Assembly (NCBI RefSeq): GCF_018320785.1
Contig: NC_054886.1
Location: 36,168,520 to 36,232,519 of the forward strand
Direction: 5' to 3'
Length of the DNA stretch: 64,000 nucleotides
DNA from: Cheilinus undulatus
Lineage: Eukaryota > Chordata > Actinopteri > Labriformes > Labridae
Below the pieces are notes generated by a model, which did no database searches, was not told where the DNA came from, and worked only from the letters and a program-made list of their open reading frames with translations. Position 1 is the first letter of the stretch. Each line of letters opens with the position of its first letter. Shown piece after piece: positions 10,601 through 23,600 of this stretch. The position numbers and the translations under genes are program-made.

Positions 10601-13035
10601 TTATTTATAGTCTGATTGTTTGGATTATTGATAGTCTGATTGGATTATTGATAGTCTGTTTGGATTATTGATAGTCTGATTGGATTATTGATAGTCTGTT
10701 TGGATTATTGATAGTCTGATTGGATTATTGATAGTCTGTTTGGATTATTGATAGTCTGATTGGATTATTGATAGTCTGATTGGATTATTTAAAGTCTGAT
10801 TGTTTGGATTATTGATAGTCTGATTGGATTATTGATAGTCTGATTGGATTATTGATAGTCTGATTGGATTATTTATAGTCTGATTGTTTGGATTATTGAT
10901 AGTCTGATTGGATTATTGATAGTCTGTTTGGATTATTGATAGTCTGATTGGATTATTGATAGTCTGTTTGGATTATTGATAGTCTGATTGGATTATTGAT
11001 AGTCTGTTTGGATTATTGATAGTCTGATTGGTTTATTGATAGTCTGATTGGATTATTGATAGTCTGTTTGGATTATTGATAGTCTGATTGGATTATTGAT
11101 AGTCTGTTTGGATTATTGATGGTCTGATTGGATTATTGATAGTCTGTTTGGATTATTGATAGTCTGATTGGATTATTGATAGTCTGTTTGGATTATTGAT
11201 GGTCTGATTGGATTATTGATAGTCTGTTTGGATTATTGATAGTCTGATTGGATTATTGATAGTCTGTTTGGATTATTGATGGTCTGATTGGATTATTGAT
11301 AGTCTGTTTGGATTATTGATAGTCTGATTGGATTATTGATAGTCTGATTGGATTATTGATAGTCTGTTTGGATTATTGATAGTCTGTTTGGATTATTGAT
11401 AGTCTGTTTGGATTATTGATGGTCTGTTTGGATTATTGATGGTCTGATTGGATTATTGATAGTCTGATTGGATTATTGATAGTCTGATTGGATTATTGAT
11501 AGTCTGATTGGATTATTGATAGTCTGATTGGATTATTTATAGTCTGATTGTTTGGATTATTGATAGTCTGATTGGATTATTGATAGTCTGATTGGATTAT
11601 TTATAGTCTGATTGTTTGGATTATTGATAGTCTGATTGGATTATTGGTAGTCTGATTGGATTATTGATAGTCTGATTGGATTATTTATAGTCTGATTGTT
11701 TGGATTATTGATAGTCTGATTGGATTATTGATAGTCTGATTGGATTATTTATAGTCTGATTGTTTGGATTGTTGATAGTCTGATTGGATTATTGATAGTC
11801 TGATTGGATTATTTATAGTCTGATTGTTTGGATTATTGATAGTCTGATTGGATTATTGATAGTCTGTTTGGATTATTGATGGTCTGATTGGATTATTGAT
11901 AGTCTGTTTGGATTATTGATAGTCTGTTTGGATTATTGATAGTCTGATTGGATTATTGATAGTCTGTTTGGATTATTGATAGTCTGATTGGATTATTGAT
12001 AGTCTGTTTGGATTATTGATAGTCTGTTTGGATTATTGATAGTCTGTTTGGATTATTGATAGTCTGATTGGATTATTGATAGTCTGATTGGATTATTGAT
12101 AGTCTGTTTGGATTATTGATAGTCTGTTTGGATTATTGATAGTCTGTTTGGATTATTGATAGTCTGATTGGATTATTGATGGTCTGATTGGATTATTGAT
12201 AGTCTGATTGGATTATTGATAGTCTGATTGGATTATTGATAGTCTGTTTGGATTATTGATAGTCTGATTGGATTATTGATAGTCTGATTGGATTATTTAT
12301 AGTCTGATTGTTTGGATTATTGATAGTCTGATTGGATTATTGGTAGTCTGATTGGATTATTGATAGTCTGATTGGATTATTGATAGTCTGATTGGATTAT
12401 TTATAGTCTGATTGTTTGGATTATTGATAGTCTGATTGGATTATTTATAGTCTGATTGTTTGGATTATTGATAGTCTGATTGGATTATTGATAGTCTGTT
12501 TGGATTATTGATAGTCTGATTGGATTATTGATAGTCTGTTTGGATTATTGATAGTCTGATTGGATTATTGATAGTCTGATTGGATTATTTATAGTCTGTT
12601 TGGATTATTGATAGTCTGATTGGATTATTGATAGTCTGTTTGGATTATTGATGGTCTGATTGGATTATTGATAGTCTGTTTGGATTATTGATAGTCTGAT
12701 TGGATTATTGATAGTCTGTTTGGATTATTGATGGTCTGATTGGATTATTGATAGTCTGTTTGGATTATTGATAGTCTGATTGGATTATTTATAGTCTGTT
12801 TGGATTATTGATAGTCTGATTGGATTATTGATAGTCTGTTTGGATTATTGATGGTCTGATTGGATTATTGATAGTCTGTTTGGATTATTGATAGTCTGAT
12901 TGGATTATTGATAGTCTGTTTGGATTATTGATGGTCTGATTGGATTATTGATAGTCTGTTTGGATTATTGATAGTCTGATTGGATTATTGTTAGTCTGTT
13001 TGGATTATTGTTAGTCTGTTTGGATTATTGATATT
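7669..13035 (+). repeat. 20/24-bp minisatellite, about 5.4 kb
   Basis: The basic unit is ttggattattgatagtctga, 20 bases. A 24-base variant carries an extra tgtt (gattgtttggatt). Variants with ttta for ttga (atttatagtc) and ggtctg for agtctg are clustered, not random. I estimate 250 or more copies. The array sits between the TRIM-like pseudogene and the first lectin gene. Stop codons are frequent in every frame. Confidence 0.95.
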
Positions 13036-14745
13036 TTGATGGTTTTAATTGTTGGTTAAACCATCTATGGGTAAACAGGGATGAATTTGAGGAAGTGTGG
13101 ACTAAAAGCTGTGTTCCCTTCCACAAATTCTGATTATTGTGTCAGAATTAAAGGGAAGTGGCTGCTGTGAGCGTTGTCGTGATTCACTGTAAAACCAGAG
13201 AGCTGAACATTTGAGAAATGTGATGAAATGTTCGACTAGATCCGGAAAACAACTCAGAAATGATGAGCTGGCAGATTTTCAACGGTTATTGAGAGACTGA
13301 AGGAAGAAGACGAGGAGAGTTTCTGCAGAAGTTTGAGTCACATCCACTCTTCTCTGGATCTGAGCTGGTTTAAACGGAGACCACAGCGAGCTTGGTGAGT
13401 TTGAGTTTCTTATTTTCTCCATTTTTACCTGTTTTTGCTTCTAATATTTATAACAGATTTATCCTGTACCGCTGTATTAAGGTGTTTGATGTGTGCTCCC
13501 ATGCTGAATGCAGCCTCCTGAGACCTGCATGCATTTATGAGGACAGGACAGTTCAGCCCTAACAGAGTAATGAATTATTCTCTCAGGGTTTCTGGATCGT
13601 CCTTAATCCTCAAAGAAGTTTAAGAAACTTGTTTGGAATGTTGGGGAGGGGTCATTAAAATTTTCAGGAATTTTCAAGACAATTCTTGAAAGTTAAAGGT
13701 ATACTTATGGAAATATGGTGAATTTATTCAAACATTTAGGATTTGGGGGTTGAAACTCTTCTGCAGGTTTGCATTCTTCAGCTGAAAGCCAGGGTTTAGT
13801 CATCTGGATGGTCGATAGAGGTTTGAGCATGAAGCCTTACCTCCCTCTTAATGGATGGAAATGTCAAGAATTTGCCTGAAAATTTCTTACGTTTTTGATG
13901 ACATCTGGTGAAAATTCATTAAGCTCTTTAGGCTTTATTTCCAGGAAAATTCACTAAAATGTTTGGGATTAAGAACATTTTGGGAATGTTTTCCTTTTTT
14001 TTTTTCTTTAAGAAAAAAAAATGTCTTGGAAATGTCTTGGAAATTTTAGGGGATTGGGACTTTTAGGTTTTAATTTTAGGGATTTGTTATTTTTATTCAA
14101 ATTTGGGATATTATTTGTAAACTATGAAGTGGTCAGGCGTGATGGTTTGTCTGAGAGTTTGTCTATTTCATAACTTGAAAACATGCTAAAACATTTGACA
14201 TTTTGTTAGCGTTAGCATAGCTAAAGCTAAAAACCTGTTTAATAAAGCCGAGTAAACAGTCTGCTAACAGGAAAAAAGCCCCTCCTCCATAAAAACATTC
14301 TCACTCAGCAATTATAGCTGATGTAGTTCTGTTAGCTGTGTTAGCTATGATGATTTTCAGTCTGTGATGTTTGTAAAGTAGTAATTTGTGAGTTAACAGC
14401 CACACCTTGTTTATGAATAAAGCTGAATTTAAAAAATTAAAATATTTTGAAATAGACAGCATCTAAAATGATCAGCTGTTAACTGTTTTGTTAAATTTGG
14501 GAATTTTATTGGGATTTGGGGATGGAAATGACTTCTATATTTTCTGAATTTCATGGAAGTTTTATGGAATTTGATTGGGAGCATTTGGAAAAATAAAATC
14601 CACAATTTTTTCATGGACTTTTGAAAGAATTTATTTTTAGATTATTGTGAATTTGATTAGAGGATTTCAGTGGAATTTTATATGAACTTTTGAGGAATTT
14701 ACTTGAACATTTTCAGGAATTTTCAAGACAATTTCTACTGTGAAG
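13036..14745. other. Upstream region of lectin gene 1, AT-rich
   Basis: A candidate 5' UTR exon lies at the start of this stretch. The rest is AT-rich, with many imperfect copies of ggaattttcagg-like words. From about 14238 to 14348 it carries an AGCT-rich segment whose start (aataaagccgagtaa) recurs near 37900. No coding exon is seen. Confidence 0.4.
13200..13394 (+). other. Candidate 5' UTR exon of lectin gene 1
   Basis: This is inference only. A less AT-rich stretch ends in cttg followed by gtgagt, a strong 5' splice site at 13395. A matching acceptor (tcttctaaag) lies at 17035, 27 bases before the lectin start codon. No promoter element supports the 5' boundary, and transcript data would decide it. 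Confidence 0.3.
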
Positions 14746-16572
14746 AGTTAGATGACACCGCATTCCACATTATTATTTAAATGATATTTTTCTCTGATTT
14801 TCCTAAATATTAATGCAAATGACAGTCATAATATTTTCAAGTCATCAGCCGTTAGAGCATAATTCAAATGTTTTTGAACAAACTTCATAATGACAATAAT
14901 TATTTTTTAAAAAATAAAAACCTCAAAATGCACTGTTCCACATTATTAAGCACAACAGCTTTTTAAAACATTTTATAGGTTGTAAAGAAGTGAAAATGGT
15001 CATTTGTTCAATCTGCAGCATTAGGAGGTCATATTTACTGAAATCAAAGCTATTTCAATCAAAAACATCTGAACAGGCCAAGTTCATGTTAACATAGGAG
15101 CCCTTCTCTGATATCACCTTCACTATTCTTCATCCATTGAACTTGTGAGTCTTTGGAGAGTTTCTGCTTGAATTTCTTTGCAGGATGTCAGAATATCCTC
15201 CCAGAGCTGCTGTTTTGATGTGAACTGCCTCCCACCCTCATAGATCTTTAGCTTGAGGATGCTCCAAATGTTCTCAGTAGGGTTAAAGGTCAGGGGAGGA
15301 TGGGGGCCACACCATGAGTTTCTCTCCTTTTATGCCCATAGCAGCCAATGACACAGAGGGATTCTTTGCAGCATGAGATGGTGCATTGTCATGCTTGAAG
15401 AAAATTTTGCTAAAGAAGGCACGGTTCTTCTTTTTGTACCATGGAAGAAAGTGGTCAGTCAGAAACTCTATATACTTTGTTAAGGTCATTTTCACACCTT
15501 CAGGGACCCTAAAGGGGCCTACCAGCTCTCTCCTCATGATTTCTCATGACCTTGCTTATTATGTCTTTATCTGCACAAACCCCTCTGTGCTCTGAATCAG
15601 CCACAAATTTCTTCACAGTATGATGATCATGCTTTAGTTTTCCTGAAATATCGAATGTTTTCATTCCTTGTCCAAAGCATTACACTATTTGACACTTTTC
15701 AGCAGAGAGATCCTTTTTCTTCCCATATTGCTGAAACCTGTGGCCTGATTAATAATGTGGAACATGTGGAAAAGTGCATTTTGATGTTTTTATTTAAAAA
15801 GAAATAATAGTTATCATTATGAAGTTTTCTTAAAAACATTTGAATTATACTCTAACTGTTGATGACTTGAAAAATATTATGACTGTCATTTGCATTGATA
15901 TTTAGAAAATCAGAGAAAAACATTGTTTGCATAATTACGGAAGAGTATTGGGGCCACTGAAAAAAAAAATTTTTGAGACGAAATTTCTTTTTTTCACTTG
16001 TGAGAAAAAAGTCAGAATTCTGAGATTAAAGTCAGACTTCTGAGAAAAAAGTCAGAATTCTGAGAAAAAAGTCAGACTTCTGAGAAAAAAGTCAGAATTC
16101 TGACTTTATTCTTCAAATGAAAAAAAAAACTCTCAAATTTTTTTTTCAGAATTCTGAGATTAAACTCAGAATTCTGACTTTAATCTCAGAGTTCTGACTT
16201 TTTTCTCAGAATTCTGACTTTAATCTCAGAATTCTGACTTTAATCTCAGAATTCTGACTTTTTTCTCAGAATTCTGACTTTAATCTCAGAATTCTGACTT
16301 TTATCTCAGAATTCTGACTTTTTTCTTAGAATTCTGACTTTAATCTAAGAATTCTGACTTTTTTCTCAGAATTCTGACTTTTATCTCAGAATTCTGACTT
16401 TAATCTCAGAATTCTGACTTTAATCTTAGAATTCTGACTTTTTTCTCAGAATTCTGACTTTTATCTCAGAATTCTGACTTTTTTCTCACAAGTGAAAAAA
16501 AAAAATTTCGTCTCTAATACTCTTCGGCCCTAATACTCTTCCGTACATAATAATGTGGAACACGGTGTAGAT
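14746..16572 (-). mobile_element. Tc1/mariner-type transposon relic with long inverted repeats
   Basis: Long terminal inverted repeats of roughly 200 bases face each other. The left starts near ccgcattccacattatta, and the right ends in taataatgtggaacacgg. The inner parts also match in inverse order (gacagtcataatattttc left, gaaaaatattatgactgtc right). Between them on the minus strand (about 15600-15060) is a decayed transposase C-terminus reading HDNAPSHAAKN, MVWPPSSPDL, ENIWSILKLKIYEGG and QLWEDILTSC. These belong to the DDE domain of Tc1-type transposases. A stop and frame breaks show it is inactive. A second element is inserted in the right inverted repeat. Confidence 0.82.
15936..16545. 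mobile_element. 610-bp foldback/MITE-like element nested in the Tc1 relic
   Basis: The ends are inverse copies: tacggaagagtattggggcc on the left and ggccctaatactcttccgta on the right. Both are flanked by the same 6 bases, cataat (15930-15935 and 16546-16551), which looks like a target-site duplication. Inside, gagacgaaattt and aaatttcgtctc form a second inverted pair. The core is a tandem repeat of agaattctgactttttctc type that reverses orientation near 16100-16145, so nearly the whole element can fold on itself. There is no coding capacity. Confidence 0.8.
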
Positions 16573-17062
16573 ATTCTTTGGGAGCAGTGGGGTTGTTTTG
16601 AATTCTTTTCATAGGAAGTTGGGGAGTTTTTTTGTAGTTGTTTGAGCACATAATTGGAATTTGTGTTTGAAAATTACTCAAAGTTTTAAATGAAATTTTT
16701 ACAGATTTATTTTTTTCTATTATTATTATTTATTTATTGATTTATTTATTGATTTATTTTTGGTGTTTGGCTTTATGTTTTTAATTTAATTTTTTTTTTT
16801 TTTTTTACCTTTGAAGGAACTGCTTCTTTTTCAAATACAAGGCTTAGGATTTATATCATCAGGTCCTACTTTTACCAAACAAGAGGGAGAAACTAGAAAT
16901 TCACCCTAAACTGAAGCTTTGGTTCTCAGGAGGATAAGAGATTTATCTGCACATGCATGGCTGTAAATCTGACTGTAGCTACATAAACGTGCTGACCCCT
17001 AAAGCAGAGTTTGATCTCACTGTCTTCTTCTAAAGGAACAACAGACAATCATCAGCATAAGG
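16573..17062. other. AT-rich stretch before lectin gene 1 start codon
   Basis: It contains TTTA-rich simple sequence (16715-16760) and a poly-T run (about 16790-16806). Its last bases (17036-17062) are the probable 5' UTR next to the start codon of lectin gene 1. Confidence 0.4.
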
Positions 17063-17620
17063 ATGGAGTCAGACACCAGCGCCCTCTGGACTAAAGGTAC
17101 CCACCTGTTCAACGTCTGACTGCTGTTCATAGGAGGTCAAACTTTAAGAACATTTATGGTCCTGTACTAATCTGTATATCACCTGTTTATAGACACACAG
17201 CTGTTTGTCAGGTTTCATTAACTTGGTATCCAAGTCTATTATGGTCATGTTATTGAAATGACTATAATAATATCATTGTTATTTTATTATTATTATTATC
17301 CAAACCTTGTGTCTCTCTCTCTCTGTCAGATCGTGTCCCCCTCCCTCTCTCCGTGGTCACCTTTGGCAGGCGTTGGCTATTTCCCGCTCTGACGGCCACG
17401 TTCATCCTGATTCTCATCATAGTCCTCGGAGTGACCAGTAAACAAACACACACAGCACACACTCTCATGTTTTTAGTACTTATGGAGTCCTTTCACCTTG
17501 TTATTGAAACACATTTCTTTATTATTTTAAATCACAGCTGTCATTTGTCACCCAGATGCATTATGGGAGTTTTAGTGTTTATCAGAAATGAATTTAATCC
17601 AAAAGCAGACATTTTTTGTT

Positions 17621-17654
<34 letters not shown>

Positions 17655-20600
17655 GACATTGGCATTTTGGTTGCCTGAAAAAAAGTGCCTGAATGATTTA
17701 ATTAATAGGTGAATATCAAAAATGTGCTCTTTTTTTTTAATTGCAAAAAGAAAGATGTATTGATTGTGATGAATCTGTTTATTAAGATTTTTTATGCTCA
17801 TTGCTAGTAATTCTATTGATTATTGATGATAGATTTCTTATGTTTTTTTTTTTTTCCAAAAAAGGACATTTAATAAAATGTTTGAATAAAAAGATTATTG
17901 GTTGATTATATAAGGGCATGTTTTAGTTAGATTTATGTCTGATATTTTCTCTGCAGTCTAAATACCCAAGGCCTGCTCCCTACCTGAGTTTAATGATATC
18001 GGGGGCTCTACAGTCGGGCCATGTTTTTTAAGTGTTCATACATGGATCAGGATTTCTATTTTCATTCACTTTCACTTTAATTCAGTTTTAGGAGAGCAAT
18101 GATTCAGGTTACTTTAAGGTTAAACATGTGTTTGTCGTTGATTTTGTTTGTGGTCAGACACAAAGACGTCCAGTCGTCTGTCGTCTATGGAGACGAGCGT
18201 TTCAAACCTGAGTGGCATCATCAAATCGATGAACACCTCCCTGCAGCAGGCACAAGGTAAAACACACACACACGTACTTAAATATCTATGTAAGATCTGT
18301 CCTAATTCATGAGGCCACACTTTCACTGTTCATTAAAAATCAGGAGTGTGTCCAAGAAACGTGAAAGTGAGAGGGTTTAAAGACAGATTTTTGAAAGTCA
18401 GTTTGAAAAGCGCTTTAAAAAAGCTTAAGAAAGGGAAGAAAAAGGCGGGAAAAAAGTGTAATTTGACATTTTATAAACGTCAGCATTCTGACAGCATCAT
18501 CTAAATCTATACAGCAAACATCATGAAGCGTAGAGGGATTTAAGGACCCAGTTTTTTGTACCAGGCTGTGTGCGTGTTTTTAAAGTGGGACATTTTAACA
18601 TGGGGCTCTATGGGGAGTGGCTCACTGCAGGAGCAAGCCTCCAGTGGACACTAGAGGAACTGCAGCTTTTTTAAAATGTCCTGTTGTTGGTTGGCTATAA
18701 CCAACATTTTTAAGACCATCCATAACTAGATATTGGGTGTTCAGTTTCTGAATGCAGGTGAACTCCTGAACATTGTCTAAAATATTGCACAGGTGCATGA
18801 GCAACCTCTGGAGGCCCTAGCTTCCTTCACACTTTTCCAAATGTTGCCAACATATTTACCTTATTCATTGCCAGTTCTGTCTTTTTTTTCCAAAGGTTGC
18901 TGATTATTATTTGGATTATTTGGACAGTTGTCTTTCTTTTATGGTTAGAAATATGTCCGAAGATCATGGAGTTTCACTACTTTTTGATTTAAAAAAAAAA
19001 AAAAAAAAAGGATCATTTTGAGTTTATCTTCTAATGTAAAATTTTTGCCGATGTTTTTGGACAGTTTAGATCGTGTATATGCTGTGTTTTGTATTTTGTG
19101 CTTTTTACTAAAATACTGCTGTTTCTGCTGTTAGTTAACTGGACAGGGGCCTCATGTTGGTCTTTGCCCGGGCCTCCAAATTTCTAAAAGCGCCCCTGAC
19201 CATAACAACGCTGTTTAATCCCCTGATCTGCTGGTTTTCTGATACGTTTGGGTTCCTTTTGTTGGTTTTAGAGCGAGCTAAAGAGGTGGAGAAGATGCGG
19301 TTTGCTGTGGAGAACAACAAAGACCAGCTGAACTCAGGTCTGTGACCGATCAACGAAGACACCCCTCTGACCCCGTTTAAACCTCACACTAACATCCCAT
19401 CTGGTCACACAGTTCGGTATCTGATAGCTCACACTGAGCTCAATGACAGTGCTAATGCTAATGGCTAAAGCTAACACTTTACAGTGGGGCCAAGCCAAAG
19501 AAGGTAACAAAGCATTAGCCTTCTGATAGACATCTTCTGCTAATTTCATGTATTTCCTTATTTCTTTTAACAGATGACAATGTTGTTGTTCATTTCCATC
19601 ATTCAGTGTCTTCTCTTGTGTAATATCTGATATTTTCCTCTGTAAACGCTGTGCTAACTTATTTTCTCTCTGTTCAGTGTCAGAGGCGATGAAGCAGCTG
19701 GCGATGGTGGATTATCTCAGCAGGACAGTGTCTACACTCAAATGTTCCCTTGAACGCATCATCAGCAACAGTAAACAAACACACAGACGCTGCATTCAAA
19801 CGTCAGCTACACTAGCAGTACACACTAACTCTAAAATTAACTAGGTATTGTCTCCAGAATGGAAGGAGCCAAGCTGGCACAGACTGAACTAGCACTAGCA
19901 TTAGCATTAGCATTGGCGTGGATGAAATGGCAGAGACACAAGTCTCTCTTTGACATATGTTATTGAGGTTACAGCTATTGTCAAGGCTTTCCATTAAGGG
20001 GTTAAAAGGGAGAGCTTCCTGGGGCCCAGAGAAACCGGGGGTCCAATCGAGGTCACCAAAACCATGACCTATTATGAAGTTAATATGGGATAACCTTATT
20101 TATTCTTAACCAGAATAATAACCACTCTAGTCAATGCTACAAAACATTGAATTTCATGTATTTAACCCCTTCTGCTAAAACAGAATGACCTTTTTACTAG
20201 AGATGTTAATAATGTGGATGGACACACTGAACAAAACCATTAAGGAAGTAATGTTGGACTAAAAATTAGCAGAAAAACATTGAGAAAAGTAGCAGAATGG
20301 CATAAAAGTGGTGGAAATGGCTCATGATCAGCAATAAAGATTCAGAAATGGGCAGAAAATTTTGTGAAAAGCAGTTAAAAAGTGGCAAAATGGGATAGAG
20401 GTGGCATAAAAGGGCCAAACTGTGTGTAAAAATGGTGAAAAAGGGTTCAAAATAGGACAAAAGTGGAAAAAGTTGGTCAAGAAAATGCAAGAAAGTTTTA
20501 AAATGTGTGGAAAAATGAAGACAAGCAGTTAAAAAGTGAAAAAAATTACAGCCTTCAGACAGTCATATGTAGGTGGTTTAAAAATCAGTCACATGACCTC

Positions 20601-23600
20601 ACATTTACAGCTTTCAGACAGTCGTATGTAGGTGGTTTAAAATTCAGTCACATGACCTCACATTTACAGCTTTCAGACAGTCGTATGTAGGTGGTTTATA
20701 ATTCAGTCACATGACCTCACATTTTCAGTCTTATGACAGTCGTATGTAGACGGTTTATAATTCAGTCACATGACCTCACATTTACAGTCTTATGACAGTC
20801 ATATGTAGACGGTTTATAATTCAGTCACATGACCTCACATTTACAGCTTTCAGACAGTCGTATGTAGGTGGTTTATAATTCAGTCACATGACCTCACATT
20901 TACAGTCTTATGACAGTCGTATGTAGACGGTTTATAATTCAGTCACATGACCTCACATTTACAGCCTTCAGACAGTTGTATGTAGGTGGTTTATAATTCA
21001 GTCACATGACCTCACATTTACAGCTTTCAGACAGTCGTATGTAGGCGGTTTATAATTCAGTCATATGACCTCACATTTACAGCTTTCAGACAGTCGTATG
21101 TAGGAGGTTTATAATTCAGTCACATGACCTCACATTTACAGTCTTATGACAGTCGTATGTAGGTGGTTTATAATTCAGTCACATGACCTCACATTTACAG
21201 CTTTCAGACAGTCGTATGTAGGTGGTTTATAATTCAGTCACATGACCTCACATTTACAGCTTTCAGACAGTCGTATGTAGGTGGTTTATAATTCAGTCAC
21301 ATGACCTCACATTTACAGCTTTCAGACAGTCGTATGTAGGTGGTTTATAATTCAGTCACATGACCTCACATTTACAGCATTCAGACAGTCGTATGTAGGT
21401 GGTTTATAATTCAGTCACATGACCTCACATTTACAGCTTTCAGACAGTCGTATGTAGGTGGTTTATAATTCAGTCTCATGACCTCACATTTACAGCTTTC
21501 AGACAGTCGTATGTAGGCGGTTTATAATTCAGTCACATGACCTCACATTTACAGCTTTCAGACAGTCGTATGTAGGCGGTTTACAATTCAGTCACATGAC
21601 CTCACATTTACAGTCTTATGACAGTCGTATGTAGACGGTTTATAATTCAGTCACATGACCTCACATTTACAGTCTTATGACAGTCGTATGTAGGTGGTTT
21701 ATAATTCAGTCACATGACCTCACATTTACAGCTTTCAGACAGTCGTATGTAGGCGGTTTATAATTCAGTCACATGACCTCACATTTACAGCTTTCAGACA
21801 GTCATATGTAGGCGGTTTATAATTCAGTCACATGACCTCACATTTACAGCTTTCAGACAGTCGTATGTAGGCGGTTTATAATTCAGTCACATGACCTCAC
21901 ATTTACAGTCTTATGACAGTCGTATGTAGGCCGTTTATAATTCAGTCACATGACCTCACATTTACAGTCTTATGACAGTTGTATGTAGGTGGTTTATAAT
22001 TCAGTCACATGACCTCACATTTACAGCTTTCAGACAGTCATATGTAGGTGGTTTATAATTCAGTCACATGACCTCACATTTACAGCTTTCAGACAGTCGT
22101 ATGTAGGTGGTTTATAATTCAGTCACATGACCTCACATTTACAGTCTTATGACAGTCGTATGTAGGCGGTTTATAATTCAGTCACATGACCTCACATTTA
22201 CAGCTTTCAGACAGTCGTATGTAGGCGGTTTATAATTCAGTCACATGACCTCACATTTACAGCCTTCAGACAGTCGTATGTAGGCGGTTTATAATTCAGT
22301 CACATGACCTCACATTTACAGCATTCAGACAGTCGTATGTAGACGGTTTAATGTTCAGTCACATGACCTCACATTTACAGCTTATGACAGTCGTATGTAG
22401 GCGGTTTATAATTCAGTCACATGACCTCACATTTACAGCCTTCAGACAGTCGTATGTAGGTGGTTTATAATTCAGTCACATGACCTCACATTTACAGCTT
22501 ATGACAGTCGTATGTAGGTGGTTTATAATTCAGTCACATGACCTCACATTTACAGCTTTCAGACAGTCATATGTAGGTGGTTTATAATTCAGTCACATGA
22601 CCTCACATTTACAGCATTCAGACAGTCGTATGTAGAAGATTTAATGTTCAGTCACATGACCTCACATTTACAGCCTTCAGACAGTCGTATGTAGGCGGTT
22701 TATAATTCAGTCACATGACCTCACATTTACAGCTTTCAGACAGTCGTATGTAGGCGGTTTATAATTCAGTCACATGACCTCACATTTACAGCCTTCAGAC
22801 AGTCGTATGTAGACAGTTTATAATTCAGTCACATGACCTCACATTTACAGCCTTCAGACAGTCGTATGTAGACGGTTTAATGTTCAGTCACATGACCTCA
22901 CATTTACAGCTTATGACAGTCGTATGTAGGTGGTTTATAATTCAGTCACATGACCTCACATTTACAGCTTTCAGACAGTCATATGTAGGTGGTTTATAAT
23001 TCAGTCACATGACCTCACATTTACAGCATTCAGACAGTCGTATGTAGACAGTTTATAATTCAGTCACATGACCTCACATTTACAGCCTTCAGACAGTCGT
23101 ATGTAGGAGGTTTATAATTCAGTCACATGACCTCACATTTACAGCATTCAGACAGTCGTATGTAGACAGTTTATAATTCAGTCACATGACCTCACATTTA
23201 CAGCATTCAGACAGTCGTATGTAGAAGATTTAATGTTCAGTCACATGGCCTCACATTTACAGCCTTCAGACAGTCGTATGTAGACAGTTTATAATTCAGT
23301 CACATGACCTCACATTTACAGCTTTCAGACAGTCGTATGTAGGCGGTTTATAATTCAGTCATATGACCTCACATTTACAGCTTTCAGACAGTCGTATGTA
23401 GACGGTTTATAATTCAGTCACATGACCTCACATTTACAGTCTTATGACAGTCGTATGTAGGAGGTTTATAATTCAGTCACATGACCTCACATTTACAGTC
23501 TTATGACAGTCGTATGTAGGTGGTTTATAATTCAGTCACATGACCTCACATTTACAGCTTTCAGACAGTCGTATGTAGGTGGTTTATAATTCAGTCACAT

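Noticed and set aside
15936-16545. Long hairpin as a possible non-coding RNA gene
   Set aside because: Inverted ends and a 6-bp target duplication explain it better as a foldback transposon. There is no promoter evidence.
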